A stretch of DNA of 64,000 nt from Arthrobacter_B citreus (GTDB taxonomy: Bacteria; Actinomycetota; Actinomycetes; Actinomycetales; Micrococcaceae). The notes under the pieces were generated by a model that worked only from the letters and a program-made list of their open reading frames with translations, was not told the DNA's origin and ran no database searches. Each line of letters begins with the position of its first letter. Position 1 is the stretch's first letter. Location: NCBI RefSeq assembly GCF_042429235.1, contig NZ_JBHMBA010000009.1, one strand, 5' to 3'. Positions 7,862 through 18,550 of this stretch are shown piece after piece. Position numbers and translations under genes: made by a program.

Positions 7862-9984
7862 TGTTTGCACTGTTTTCACCCGGCACTGAGCTGGCGCGGT
7901 TCCGCCGCGGCACCCTGCCGAAGATCGCCGTCGTGGTGATGCTCTTCATTCCCCTGATCTACGGTGCGCTGTACCTGTGGGCCTTCGATTCCCCGGACAA
8001 GCACGTGGACGGACTCTCCGTGGCCCTGGTCAACGAAGACGCCGGCAGCACCAAGGACGGCGAATCCCTCAACGCCGGCGATGAGCTGGTGGACAAGCTC
8101 CTTGACGGAGCGGACCTCGACTGGCACGCCACTGACGCCGAGGATGCGGCGGAGGGGGTTGAGGACGGAACCTACTACCTCTCCCTCACCATTCCCGAGG
8201 ACTTCTCAGCCAACGCCGTTTCCGTCGGCACGGACAACCCTGTCCCGGCAAGGCTGAATGCCACGTACAACGACTCGAACAACTTCCTGGCCGGTGTCCT
8301 CGGCAAGCAGGCAATGGCACAGGTCCAGGCGGCGGTCTCCTCGGAGCTGGGCGGCCAGGTGGCCTCCACCCTGCTGGTCGGCCTGAACGACGCCGGCACC
8401 GGGCTCCGTGACGCCGCCGACGGCGCGAACGAGCTGAGCACGGGCATCGACTCGGCGGTAGACGGTGCCGGTCAGCTGGTGACCGGCCTGGACAGCCTCG
8501 CCTCCGGAACCGTTACCCTCCAGGACGGAGCCCTGCGCCTCTCCTCCGGCGCCGGCGAACTGGCAGCCGGACTCTCCACCCTGTCAGCGGGAACCTCCTC
8601 GCTGGCTTCCGGCAGCAACGATCTGTCCACCGGTGCCGGCTCGCTCGCCGCGGGAACCGCCACCCTGTCCGAGGGCGCCGGCAGCGTCGCCTCCGGTGCG
8701 GCAACGCTGAACGCCAACCTCGGAACGCTCTCGGAGAAGATGGCAGCGGCCGTCCCCCAGGCCGAGTCCCTGACGGCCGGCGCCACCCAGGTCTCGTCCG
8801 GGCTGGACCAGGTTGTTGCCGGACTCCAGGCAGCTGATCCGGAGAACCCCCTTCTGGCGCAGCTCCAGCCGCTGGCCGCAGGAGCCCAGCAGGTCTCCGC
8901 CGGAAACTCCGCCCTCCAAGCCGGCATCTCCGATGCCGCAGCCGGGAGCGGACAGCTCGCAGCGGGCAGCTCCTCGCTCGCCGCCGGAGCCGGTGAAGTA
9001 GCCACCGGAGCACAGTCCGCCGCAGCCGGCGCCGCACAGCTCTCCGCTGGCGCGGCTGACCTGGCCTCCGGCGCCGCACAGGTGGACGCCGGCGCGCACA
9101 GCGCCGAAGCCGGAGCCGGTGAACTTGCCGCCGGCGCCAACACGCTCAGCGGCGGCACCAATGACCTGGCCGCCGGTGCGGGCGAACTGCGCGACGGCGG
9201 AACCACTCTGTCCGCCGGGGCCGAAAAACTCTCAGTGGGCAGCCACACGCTCGCCGATGCCCTGGCCGAAGGAAGCGCCGCCCTGCCGCAGGATTCGGAC
9301 GACCTGATCAACACCAAAGCCTCAGTCACCGCCAATCCGGTGGAGCTGGACGCGGACTACTCCACTGAAGCAGCCAGCTTCGGTGAAGGGTTTGCCCCCT
9401 TCTTCCTGGCCCTGGCGACCTTCGTCGGAGCACTGATCACCTGGCTGCTGCTGCGTGCCCTGCCGACCCGTGCGCTGGCCGCCGGTGTTTCCGGTTTCCG
9501 TGCGCTGGCCACCGGGCTCATGCCGGCACTGGCGATCGGGCTTGGCCAGGTGGTCATCATGATGGCCGTCCTCGTCTGGGGCCTGGATATCCATCCCGCC
9601 TACCTCATCGGCACCGGCGCGTTCCTGTACCTGACCACGGTTGCCTTCCTGGCCCTGCAGCAGATGCTGATCATCGTGCTCGGCACGGCGGCCGGCCGCG
9701 TTGCCTCCCTGGTCCTGCTGATGCTCCAGCTCAGCTCCTCCGGCGGAACCTACCCGGTGGAAACCACCCCGGGCTTCTTCCAGGCACTGCATCCGTTCAT
9801 GCCCGCAACCTACGTGGTCAACGGCCTCCGTGCCCTGATCACCGGCGGCGTGGACGCCCGGATGTGGATCGCCGTCGCGTTCCTGGGCATCCTGGCCCTG
9901 GTCTGCATCGTCATCAGCTCGGTAACAGCCGGCCGGCAGCGTATGTGGACGATCAAGCGGCTGCATCCGGAGCTGCACCTCTAA
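7861..9984 (+). CDS. YhgE/Pip-family membrane protein
   Basis: The protein has about 707 residues starting at ATG 7861, chosen because it overlaps the preceding stop. One N-terminal membrane helix (about residues 20-40) leads to an extracellular YhgE/Pip domain (LSVALVNEDAGS). Then come some 300 residues of seven-residue repeats rich in Ala, Gly, Leu and Ser (LAAGAxx, LSAGAxx). Five to six C-terminal membrane helices resemble ABC-2 type permeases. Relatives include the phage-infection protein Pip of Gram-positive bacteria, type VII-linked YueB and MmpL-partner proteins. Together with the upstream ATPase-like protein it probably forms an envelope exporter or scaffold. The substrate is unknown. 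Confidence 0.85.
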   Translation: MFALFSPGTELARFRRGTLPKIAVVVMLFIPLIYGALYLWAFDSPDKHVDGLSVALVNEDAGSTKDGESLNAGDELVDKLLDGADLDWHATDAEDAAEGVEDGTYYLSLTIPEDFSANAVSVGTDNPVPARLNATYNDSNNFLAGVLGKQAMAQVQAAVSSELGGQVASTLLVGLNDAGTGLRDAADGANELSTGIDSAVDGAGQLVTGLDSLASGTVTLQDGALRLSSGAGELAAGLSTLSAGTSSLASGSNDLSTGAGSLAAGTATLSEGAGSVASGAATLNANLGTLSEKMAAAVPQAESLTAGATQVSSGLDQVVAGLQAADPENPLLAQLQPLAAGAQQVSAGNSALQAGISDAAAGSGQLAAGSSSLAAGAGEVATGAQSAAAGAAQLSAGAADLASGAAQVDAGAHSAEAGAGELAAGANTLSGGTNDLAAGAGELRDGGTTLSAGAEKLSVGSHTLADALAEGSAALPQDSDDLINTKASVTANPVELDADYSTEAASFGEGFAPFFLALATFVGALITWLLLRALPTRALAAGVSGFRALATGLMPALAIGLGQVVIMMAVLVWGLDIHPAYLIGTGAFLYLTTVAFLALQQMLIIVLGTAAGRVASLVLLMLQLSSSGGTYPVETTPGFFQALHPFMPATYVVNGLRALITGGVDARMWIAVAFLGILALVCIVISSVTAGRQRMWTIKRLHPELHL

Positions 9985-10023
9985 GATCAAAGGGAACCAA
10001 CGCTCAACAAAGGACAACATTCG

Positions 10024-10587
10024 ATGCCACGCGTATCAGGCACCAAGCGGTCGATCCTCGATGCCGCCTTGGAGCTGGCGTCCCTGAACGGGATCACCGG
10101 CACCACCATGGAGGACGTGGCCGTTCGTGCCGGCGTTGCCAAGGGCAGCGTCTATTACAACTTCTCCTCCAAGGACAAGTTGTTTGAGCAGCTGCTGCTC
10201 GATGGTGTTGGGTCCCTTGCCGAAACGCTGCGCTCGGCCCGCGGAAACAAGACCGGTGCCGCGGCGCTCGGGGCCATGGTGCACGCCATGCTGGAGGCCA
10301 TTTCCGGCAATCAGCCGCTGGCCAAGCTCATTGCCGCGGAGATCTTTCGGACCGACAGGTCATGGCAGACCCCGCTGCAGCTGGTGCGGCGCGAGGCACT
10401 GGCGGAGCTGGTGCAGGTGATCCGGCAGGCGCACCCCGAGCGGCAGGATGCCGAGCTGGTGGCCGGAACAATCTTCGGCGCGGTCCTGGTGGGCGGCATC
10501 GAGTGGCTGGTCTTCAGCCCCGACCGCTCACTGGCCGAGGTCGCCGATTCGGTGATGTTCACCCTGTCCGGCCAGCTGACCGGCTAG
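10024..10587 (+). CDS. TetR-family transcriptional regulator
   Basis: The 187-residue protein has an N-terminal helix-turn-helix (TMEDVAVRAGVAKGSVYYNF, about residues 24-43, then SSKDKLFEQLL) and a variable ligand-binding C-terminal half. It is the last gene of the operon with the ABC-like and YhgE-type genes, starting 39 bases after the latter. The paired TGACTGGTCA sites before the operon are its likely binding sites, so it probably represses its own operon until an envelope-active compound binds. The ligand is unknown. Confidence 0.9.
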   Translation: MPRVSGTKRSILDAALELASLNGITGTTMEDVAVRAGVAKGSVYYNFSSKDKLFEQLLLDGVGSLAETLRSARGNKTGAAALGAMVHAMLEAISGNQPLAKLIAAEIFRTDRSWQTPLQLVRREALAELVQVIRQAHPERQDAELVAGTIFGAVLVGGIEWLVFSPDRSLAEVADSVMFTLSGQLTG

Positions 10588-10608
10588 GGCTGCCCGCCTG
10601 GGCGTGCG

Positions 10609-10657
10609 AACGACGACGGCGCCGGTCCCCTGTGCGGGGGCCGGCGCCGTCGTCGTT
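10609..10657. terminator. Long bidirectional hairpin between convergent genes
   Basis: Arms of 22 bases (from AACGACGACGGCGCCGG to CCGGCGCCGTCGTCGTT, one G-T mismatch) surround a 4-base loop. It lies between the TetR gene and the oppositely read YibE/F gene and probably ends both transcripts. No strong U tract follows. Confidence 0.65.
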
Positions 10658-10699
10658 AAGCCGTCGCGGTCAAGCCGAAACGGTGCCGGCCCAACGCCC

Positions 10700-12133
10700 C
10701 TATGGGCGGTTCCGGAGCGAGCGGCGGGTTGGGAGGCTTGAGGTTCCGGCGTCGGCCGGCTGCCCGGCGGGATCCGCACCCGCAGGATCGGCGGCGGTCG
10801 CAGGAACCGGGCTGCCGGCCGGCGCGGCGGCCCTGTCATCTTCGGTGGACAGGTTCTCCGCGGGCGCACCCTCCCGGGCATCCGGCAGGCCGGGCGCACC
10901 GGGAGCCGCCTTGATCCCGACTGCTTTGACCACCAGCACGGCGATGGCCGTGGTCACCGGGATGGCCAGCACCAGACCCACGGAGCCGACGAGCGTGCGG
11001 ATCACCTCCTCGGCCAGTTCCCCGCCGGTGAGGCTGTCCAGGAACGGCCGGTCGTACAGCGAGACGAGGATGAGCACCGGCAGGGCAGCCCCGGCATAGG
11101 CGAAGGCGATGGTGTAGACGGTGGAGGCAATGTGGTCCCGGCCCACCCGCATCGCGCCGGAGAACAGCCGCTTCGCGCTGGCGCCGGGAGCCAGCTCATA
11201 CATTTCCCACACCGCTGAGGACTGCGTGATGGTGACATCGTTGAGCACGCCCAGCCCCGAGATGATCAGCCCGCACAGGATGATGCCCGAGACCGAAATG
11301 CTCTCGGAGGAATTGATGAGCGTGTACGCATTTTCGTCGTCGACCCCCACCAGGTGCGCGGCGTCGGTGGCCCACGCCGCCAGGCAGGCGGTGATCGACA
11401 GCCCGAACAGTGTCCCCAGCAGCGCGGTGGAGGTTCGGGCCGTAAAGCCGTGGGCAAAGTACAACACCCCGAACATGATCACGCTGGATCCCACCAGCCC
11501 GAGCAGCAGCGGCGGCTGGCCCTCAACCAGGCCGGGCAGGATGAACCCGGCCAGCACCGCGTATGCTCCGGCCAGGCCCACCAGCGCGCGAAGTCCGCGC
11601 CAGCGTGCGACGGCGATGACCACGCCCGCATAGAGCACGGTCAGCGCCGCCATTGGAATGGAACGGACGAAGTCCACGAAGACGTAGGGCGGGGCTCCCC
11701 CGTTGTCCTGCATCACCGCTTCCAGGTTCAGGTACCGGATGCTGTCCCCGGCTTCGATGGCATCCCCCTTGGCCACCTCGGGCGGAACCTCCACCTGGAT
11801 GGTCCCTCCCCCGGCGTCGGGAACGGTGTAGGCGACCAGGCACTGCTGGGCGGTGCCGCCGGCTTCGACAAGCGCGGCGGAGGACGGGCAGTCCTCTTCA
11901 CTGACCCGCTGCACCTTGCCGGTATCGAAGGTGACTCCGTCGGCGGTGGCGTACGGATCCGCGACTGTGACGCTGGAGCGGTCCCCGGAGGGCCACATCA
12001 GCAGCATCGCCACCACGGCCAGCAGGCCCAGCGGCACCAGGATGGCGGTCAGCAGGAGGTTGGCGCGCCGCCGGGCGGCCAGGGCAACCGGAGACGGCGG
12101 CTCATCGGAGTGCGGGGAATGGCTGTGTCCCAT
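10700..12133 (-). CDS. YibE/F-family membrane protein
   Basis: The 477-residue integral membrane protein has one N-terminal helix (about 28-48), a roughly 100-residue external domain and about seven further helices. The YibE/F core shows VDDENAYTLINSSESISVSG and LGVLNDVTITQSSAVWE, the most conserved family segment. The C-terminal 60 residues are Ala/Pro/Gly-rich and probably cytoplasmic. The family has no settled biochemical role. The gene stands alone between a terminator and a GNAT gene on the same strand. Confidence 0.88.
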   Translation of the reverse strand: MGHSHSPHSDEPPSPVALAARRRANLLLTAILVPLGLLAVVAMLLMWPSGDRSSVTVADPYATADGVTFDTGKVQRVSEEDCPSSAALVEAGGTAQQCLVAYTVPDAGGGTIQVEVPPEVAKGDAIEAGDSIRYLNLEAVMQDNGGAPPYVFVDFVRSIPMAALTVLYAGVVIAVARWRGLRALVGLAGAYAVLAGFILPGLVEGQPPLLLGLVGSSVIMFGVLYFAHGFTARTSTALLGTLFGLSITACLAAWATDAAHLVGVDDENAYTLINSSESISVSGIILCGLIISGLGVLNDVTITQSSAVWEMYELAPGASAKRLFSGAMRVGRDHIASTVYTIAFAYAGAALPVLILVSLYDRPFLDSLTGGELAEEVIRTLVGSVGLVLAIPVTTAIAVLVVKAVGIKAAPGAPGLPDAREGAPAENLSTEDDRAAAPAGSPVPATAADPAGADPAGQPADAGTSSLPTRRSLRNRP

Positions 12134-12253
12134 GGGGTCCTTTGGCGGTGGCAGGGCGCTGCAGCCCGGATGATACGGACGCAGGAAACACGGTCGGCAT
12201 CATTGTCCCAAGTCCGGCGGCATTGTCCCAAAAAACGTGTGGCCGGAGACCCC

Positions 12254-12901
12254 CTAGATGAAAAGGTCGCGCCGTGCGGCGTCGAGCCCCTCCACCGTGA
12301 GGTTCCACTTCGGACGGACAAACTCCGCACGCTCGAGCCGGACTTCCCGCTGTTCCGTCAGCTCGCCCGGCCTGGCGACGACGCGTTTGATCCCGCCGTT
12401 CCGGTAGCCAAGGCTGCGGGAAACACCCAGTGAGGGTTTGTTCCACACTGCCGCCGCGGATTCGGCAATGTCGGCTCCCAGATGGTCAAAGGCCAAGAGC
12501 AGAACGGCGGCCCGCATCTCACCGCCAAAGCCCCTGCCCTGATACTCCTGCGAGAGCCAGGAACCGGTGGTCACCGTTTTCCGGACCGAGAAGTGCGCAG
12601 CTGACAGGTCCTGCATGCCGATCGGGATCCCGTTGTGGCTGACAACAAAATTCAGGGCCCAGTTGTCCGGCCCCACACCGGCTCTGATCCGCCACTGGTG
12701 CTTTGCCGTTTCCCGGATCAGGACCTCCCGCGGAGCATCGGTCCAGGGCACGTCAAACGGCATTTCGCCGGGATCATGGATACCCGCCAGGGCAGCATCG
12801 ATGACGCCCGGCAGATCCTCGTCCCGGACCGGCCGCAGCTCCAAGCGGGGCGTGAGGATCCGAAGGCTGAACAGCGGCCACACCTGCGACAACGTAGTCA
12901 T
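12254..12901 (-). CDS. GNAT N-acetyltransferase (RimJ/RimL-like)
   Basis: The 215-residue protein opens with LTPRLELRPVRDEDLPGV, the typical start of RimJ/RimL-type acetyltransferases. The acetyl-CoA loop is SQEYQGRGFGGEMRAAVL (about 124-141), matching Q/R-x-x-G-x-G/A. VWNKPSLGVSRSLGYRNGG is the usual N-x-x-S-x-x-x-x-x-x-L-G-Y region. It should transfer acetyl from acetyl-CoA to a protein N-terminus or small amine; the substrate is unknown. It is read on the same strand as its neighbours with no tight coupling. Confidence 0.9.
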   Translation of the reverse strand: MTTLSQVWPLFSLRILTPRLELRPVRDEDLPGVIDAALAGIHDPGEMPFDVPWTDAPREVLIRETAKHQWRIRAGVGPDNWALNFVVSHNGIPIGMQDLSAAHFSVRKTVTTGSWLSQEYQGRGFGGEMRAAVLLLAFDHLGADIAESAAAVWNKPSLGVSRSLGYRNGGIKRVVARPGELTEQREVRLERAEFVRPKWNLTVEGLDAARRDLFI

Positions 12902-12993
12902 GAGCCCAACCTACAGGGGGGCAGGGCCGGCTGCGATCGAGGAGGATCGCCGGCAACATGTGTCGGACGGTTGGAACACCCGCTTAAACGCCA

Positions 12994-13039
12994 ACGACGG
13001 CGGGCGCCGGCTCCCGAAGGAACCCGCGCCCGCCGTCGT
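12994..13039 (-). terminator. Hairpin terminator after GNAT gene
   Basis: A 14-base perfect stem (ACGACGGCGGGCGC / GCGCCCGCCGTCGT) with an 18-base loop lies 33 bases past the end of the 13072-13980 gene. On the minus strand it is followed by TGGCGTTTAAG. Confidence 0.6.
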
Positions 13040-13071
13040 CGTACAGCAGGCTGCCGCGGCAGCCGGCGGAC

Positions 13072-13979
13072 CTACGTGCTGACGATCTCAGTGGCCGGCC
13101 CGACTTCGCGGGCGGCACCCTTTTCCAGCAGCGCCTGGATGATCCGGGCCAACGGTTTCATGGACTCGTCCACCTCCAGCTGGATCGGATACTGGTAGGT
13201 CAGCAGGGCCAGCAGCGATTCGAGCGCAGCCTCCTGCTCCGACTGTTCCAGCGAGGGATCGTAGCCAAGGAACACGTCGGCCGGCTCATCCGTGCGGTTC
13301 TGCGTGTAGCTCACGGCAAAGGCAGCGATCTTGCCGCCCTGCGCCTTGGGCGCGTCGCGCAGGACCACCGCTCCGGCGGCGCCGGTGGCGTCATTGAGCA
13401 GCATCTGCTGCGCCCGGCCGAGCGTCATCTCGGACCGGTCCCAGCCGTGCACGGCGTTGTAGAACTCCACCACGGCCTGAGTCAGTTCCACCGAGCCGGT
13501 GGCGGCCTCGTCCAGCTGGGGTCCGGCGTCGTCCTGGAAGACCGGAAGGGTGATCCGCCCGGGCTCCACCACCACAACGCGGGACCGCTGGATGCGGGAG
13601 AAGCCGGCAGCCTCGGCGAAGGCCGCGCCGGAGGTTCCCGGCTCCACCTTCGCGCGCATGGCGGTAACGCCCGACGGCGCCGCTTCGGCTTCCCGCCGCA
13701 GCATTGCCAGCAGCGTGGAGCCGAGGCCGGCGCGCCGGTTTTCCCGGGCCACTTCCACGTAAACCCACAGCCGGTCCGGATGCAGCGATGTTTCGTAAAC
13801 GACGCCGGCGGCCACCGGAATACCGTCATCTTCAGCCACGATGCAGCGGCTCCACGGCTCGTTGGAGGAGGGCCGCAGGACCGCCCGGAACTGGCCGGAC
13901 AGCACCGTTTCCGGATCGCCCCAGAGCTGGTTCAGGGCCAGGTCGTCATCTTCGCGCCATTCGCGGAACGTCAAGGCCA

Positions 13980-13980
<1 letters not shown>
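13072..13980 (-). CDS. GNAT N-acetyltransferase
   Basis: The 302-residue protein has an N-terminal GNAT domain: FREWREDDDLAL at the start and VEVARENRRAGLGSTLLAMLRREAE as the acetyl-CoA segment, then FAEAAGFSRIQR. The C-terminal half (about 150-302) is less conserved and could be a second, degenerate GNAT half. Its ATG overlaps the glyS stop by one base (TAATG), so it is translated with glyS. That pairing suggests co-expression, not a shared reaction. The substrate is unknown. Confidence 0.85.
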
Positions 13981-15368
<1,388 letters not shown>

Positions 15369-15556
15369 GGAATGGTACCGCCGTTCTTTCGTGTTTACAG
15401 GGCCGCTGGGTGCGGTCCGCTCATGGTCCCGTCCGCAGTTTGCACCGGCAGGTTGCGCGGCGAGGAACTCACGGAGGGCAAAAGCTACAACTACCAGCTT
15501 AAGGTGAGGGAGCCCAAACACTGCTACCGGCACCGGTAATGGTCCGGCGGAGCGGC

Positions 15557-16528
15557 TCAGCGCCGGCGGAGCAGCCCGGGCATGTTCCACGGCAGCGTGG
15601 CCACCACGATGGCCACCAGGGTCAGCAGGGTCCCCAGCACGGTGGCCGCAACTACCACGCTGCCCGGGGCGGGAAGAAAGATGTCCAGCAGCAGGGAACC
15701 AATAAGCTGGCCCCCGATCAGGCCCAGACTGGTCAGCAGCACGCCGAGGCTGCGCACCAGGAGCGCACTCAGCCCGATGAAGATGCAGCCCATCGGCCCA
15801 CCCAGATACAGGTACCACTCCCCCGGAAGCGGCTGGCCAACGCCGGAGACTGCCACCTTGACCAGCCACATCAGGCCCAGCACGCTGGTGCCGATGATGA
15901 AGTTGACCAGCGTTGCGGTGATCGGGGTTCCGTAGTGCATGCCGGTGGTTCCGTTCATGGCCTGCTGGAAGCTCATCAGCATGCCCGCTGTCAGGGGCAG
16001 CAGCACCGGCAGCAGCAGGTCGGCGGCCCCGGACGTGCCCGCCAGCTTCGGGCTCACAGCCCAGGCGACCGCCGCGATGGTCAGCACGGCCCCGACCACG
16101 CGCATGACGGTGAGTGCTTTTTTACCGGCGGGGCCGATACCCAGCCGGTCCACCACCAGTCCGGTCAGCGTTTGACCCGCGACGGCAGCCACCGTGAAGA
16201 CGGCAACGCCGAGCACGGCGACGGTCAGGGTTTGGGAGAGCACAAAGTAGCCGCCGATCGCTCCGGCCAGCACGTAGTAGCGCGGGAACCGGCGTTCGCG
16301 CAGCGCCGGCAACAGCCGGGCGGCACCGGCACGGCCGCGCGGCAGCGTGGCTGAAATGAGGATCATGACCACGAGCCCCACCGAGAAGCTGACCAGCGCT
16401 GCGGCCAGCCCGTCCTCCAGCTTGGCGCCGAGGGCACCGTTGACACGGGATTGGACCGGCATTGCTGCTCCAGCAACGATGGCAAGGGGAAGACCGATCA
16501 GGGGATTGAATCGCACAGCTTTTGGCAC
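15557..16528 (-). CDS. DMT-superfamily membrane protein (duplicated YdcZ/DUF606 type)
   Basis: The 323-residue protein has about ten hydrophobic segments arranged as two related halves. The first has IGLPLAIVAGAAMPVQSRVNGALG and ISFSVGL-like VSFSVGLVVMIL. The second has LLPLTAGMLMSFQQAMNG and TATLVNFIIGTSVL. These repeat the Q-x-x-x-N motif of YdcZ-type small transporters, fused into one chain. A transport role is likely; the substrate is unknown. It is divergent from the S4-domain gene at 16600. Confidence 0.87.
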   Translation of the reverse strand: MPKAVRFNPLIGLPLAIVAGAAMPVQSRVNGALGAKLEDGLAAALVSFSVGLVVMILISATLPRGRAGAARLLPALRERRFPRYYVLAGAIGGYFVLSQTLTVAVLGVAVFTVAAVAGQTLTGLVVDRLGIGPAGKKALTVMRVVGAVLTIAAVAWAVSPKLAGTSGAADLLLPVLLPLTAGMLMSFQQAMNGTTGMHYGTPITATLVNFIIGTSVLGLMWLVKVAVSGVGQPLPGEWYLYLGGPMGCIFIGLSALLVRSLGVLLTSLGLIGGQLIGSLLLDIFLPAPGSVVVAATVLGTLLTLVAIVVATLPWNMPGLLRRR

Positions 16529-16599
16529 GGACCAACACTACGTCAGGGTTTCGCCGGTTCCGGCATTGGTGGCGGACAGTTTCGGGCAGAATGGAGGGT

Positions 16600-16830
16600 A
16601 TGAGTTCCCTTGACCCCCAAGATCTTCCCATCCGCGACGACATGATCCGTCTGGGGCAGCTGCTCAAGCTGGCCAGCCTGGCCGAGGACGGCATCCAGGC
16701 CAAGCAGCTGATTGAAGACGGCTTGGTGAAAGTCAACAACGAGATCGAGGAGCGGCGCGGCCGCCAGCTGCACCCCGGCGACGTGGTCTCCGTTAACGGT
16801 GAAGCGATCCGCATCGTCCAGGAGGGATAG
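16600..16830 (+). CDS. S4-domain RNA-binding protein (YaaA/RlbA-like)
   Basis: The 76-residue protein consists almost entirely of an S4 RNA-binding fold: RLGQLLKLASLAEDGIQAK, then LIEDGLVKVNNEIEERRGRQLHPGDVVSVNG. It probably binds structured RNA such as rRNA. The start is uncertain. ATG 16600 has GGAGGG only one base before it, too close for a normal ribosome site, while in-frame ATG 16591 adds MEG. A leaderless transcript starting at 16600 is possible, with CAGAAT (16587-16592) as -10. A terminator follows directly. Confidence 0.9.
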   Translation: MSSLDPQDLPIRDDMIRLGQLLKLASLAEDGIQAKQLIEDGLVKVNNEIEERRGRQLHPGDVVSVNGEAIRIVQEG

Positions 16831-16844
16831 GCTCCCCATCCTCG

Positions 16845-16883
16845 AAGAGGACCAGCCCCGGCACGGGACTGGTCCTCTTTTCC
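16845..16883 (+). terminator. Rho-independent terminator after the S4 gene
   Basis: The 11-base stem AAGAGGACCAG / CTGGTCCTCTT is followed by TTTTCC, 14 bases past the stop codon. The convergent hydrolase gene lies just to the right. Confidence 0.85.
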
Positions 16884-16919
16884 GCCTTTTTCCGCCTCTG
16901 CGTTTCTCCGGCCGGACGC

Positions 16920-17582
16920 TTAGGCCTTGAGCACGGTGTGCGTGAGGAACTCCTTGACGTGTCCAAGTTCCTGCATGTTGATCCCGTGTCCCATGTTGGA
17001 GTAGAGGATCTTCGTCAGCGCGGTGTGCTCGTTGAGCCACGCATGGGTGAACTCGATGCGCGGTGCGTCAATCACCGGGTCGGCCTGGTCGCGCCCCCAG
17101 AAGAACGGCACCTTTCCGCCGGCCAGTTCATCATCCTTGAAGAACGGGTTGCCCTCCGCGGGCACCACAAAGCCCGAGAGCCCGACGACGGCCGCGAAGT
17201 CCGCGGGCCGGTGGCGCAGCAAGGTGCTCGCCACGGCCATGCCCATCGAGAAGCCCAGCAGGGACACACTGCTGTGCGGGTCCTTGATGCTGTCCAGCCA
17301 ATCGGACACATCACTCACGGCGTCCGCCACGCGCTGCACTGAGAAGTCCGGTTCATTCATCAGCGGGAACCAGGTGTAACCGGGTCCTTGGGCATGGGGT
17401 GCGCGGACGGAGGCAATGGTGAATTCGGAGGGAAGGTAATCCGCCAGGCCCATCAGGTCTTCCTCATTGGCGAGGTAACCGTGGAAAAGGACCAGCAGCG
17501 GCGTTCCTTCACGCTCGGGTTCGGGCTTGGACCAAAGGACGGTGGGGTTCCAGGGAGCTGTTGTAGGCATGATATTCATCAT
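16920..17582 (-). CDS. Alpha/beta-hydrolase, phospholipase/carboxylesterase type
   Basis: About 220 residues. The fold shows LLVLFHGYLANEEDL (oxyanion strand) and the nucleophile elbow GFSMGM, with the late acid and histidine in FFWGRDQADPVI and SNMGHGI. These match the YpfH/carboxylesterase group of serine hydrolases, which cleave small esters; the true substrate is unknown. Three in-frame ATGs (17582, 17579, 17570) are possible and none has a clear ribosome site. I give the longest. It is divergent from the SGNH hydrolase gene with 62 bases between them. Confidence 0.87.
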   Translation of the reverse strand: MMNIMPTTAPWNPTVLWSKPEPEREGTPLLVLFHGYLANEEDLMGLADYLPSEFTIASVRAPHAQGPGYTWFPLMNEPDFSVQRVADAVSDVSDWLDSIKDPHSSVSLLGFSMGMAVASTLLRHRPADFAAVVGLSGFVVPAEGNPFFKDDELAGGKVPFFWGRDQADPVIDAPRIEFTHAWLNEHTALTKILYSNMGHGINMQELGHVKEFLTHTVLKA

Positions 17583-17644
17583 GGCACGGGCGGTTCGGGA
17601 ACCTACGGTCGCGTAGCCAGCCCCCTCCTTGGCAGGATGGAGCG

Positions 17645-18550
17645 GTGACTTCTCCTTCGATGCCCCAGAATCCCCCTTCCTCCTCCATCCCCGCCGCTGA
17701 AGCGCCCGCCGTCGCCGGTTCCGCCGCGGAGGCAGCACCCGAGGAGCATCCGGTGCATCCCTGGACCCGCTATGTTGCCATCGGAGATTCCTTCACCGAG
17801 GGCATCGGCGACCCCAATCCGGAAAGCCCCGGCGGGCACCGCGGCTGGGCGGACCGCGTTGCCGAGGAACTGGCCCGCGACGCTGAGAACTTCGCCTACG
17901 CCAACCTCGCGATCCGGGGACGGCTGCTGGATCAGATCATCAGCGAACAGCTGCAGCCGGCCCTGGACCTGAACCCGGATCTGGTCACCATCTGTGCCGG
18001 CGGAAATGACGTCATCCGCCCCGGCGGCGACCCGGACAAACTGGCCGAAAAAATGGACGCCGCGATCGGGCGCCTCAGCGGCAGCGGCGCCACCGTGGTC
18101 CTCTTCACCGGCCCTGATCTGGGCACCACCCCCGTGCTCGGCAGCGTTCGGGGACGGGTGGCCGTCTACAACGAAAACCTGCGGACCATTGCCGCGCGGC
18201 ACGACATCATCATCGCTGACATGTGGGCGCTGCGGGAGCTGAGAGCCCGTGACATGTGGGCGCCGGACCGGCTGCACTTTTCGCCCCTGGGGCACCACAC
18301 CATCGCCGCCATGGTGCTGGACACCCTGGCCGTCCCCCATACCTTGGAACCGCTGCAGCCAAAGCCCCTCCCGGTCAAAAACTGGCGTACGGCCCGGACA
18401 GAGGACCTGACCTGGGCGCGGGAATACTTCATGCCGTGGGTGGTGCGCCGGGTGCGGCACCGGTCCTCCGGCGACGGCATCGCCGCCAAGCGTCCCCTGG
18501 CCGGACCCATCTTTGGCGGTTCAGGCATGCCCCCGGGTTCAGCGGACTAA
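17645..18550 (+). CDS. SGNH/GDSL-family hydrolase
   Basis: The 301-residue protein starts at GTG 17645 behind a GGATGGA site. After a low-complexity Ala/Pro/Ser/Glu leader of about 38 residues comes block I, AIGDSFTEG (nucleophile S49). The block II Gly lies in NLAIRGRLL, block III is GGNDVI, and block V is PDRLHFSPLGH with the catalytic Asp/His pair. It should be a cytoplasmic or envelope esterase or lipase; no signal peptide is visible. The C-terminal 70 residues lie outside the catalytic fold. The 3' end overlaps the convergent membrane gene by four bases. Confidence 0.9.
   Translation: MTSPSMPQNPPSSSIPAAEAPAVAGSAAEAAPEEHPVHPWTRYVAIGDSFTEGIGDPNPESPGGHRGWADRVAEELARDAENFAYANLAIRGRLLDQIISEQLQPALDLNPDLVTICAGGNDVIRPGGDPDKLAEKMDAAIGRLSGSGATVVLFTGPDLGTTPVLGSVRGRVAVYNENLRTIAARHDIIIADMWALRELRARDMWAPDRLHFSPLGHHTIAAMVLDTLAVPHTLEPLQPKPLPVKNWRTARTEDLTWAREYFMPWVVRRVRHRSSGDGIAAKRPLAGPIFGGSGMPPGSAD

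Noticed and set aside
8400..9270. DNA repeat array or minisatellite
   Set aside because: The repetition is in the protein heptads of the YhgE-type gene, in one open frame with varied codons.
15369..15869. N-terminal extension of glycyl-tRNA synthetase
   Set aside because: Not conserved in composition and overlaps the DMT gene; ATG 15368 gives the family length.
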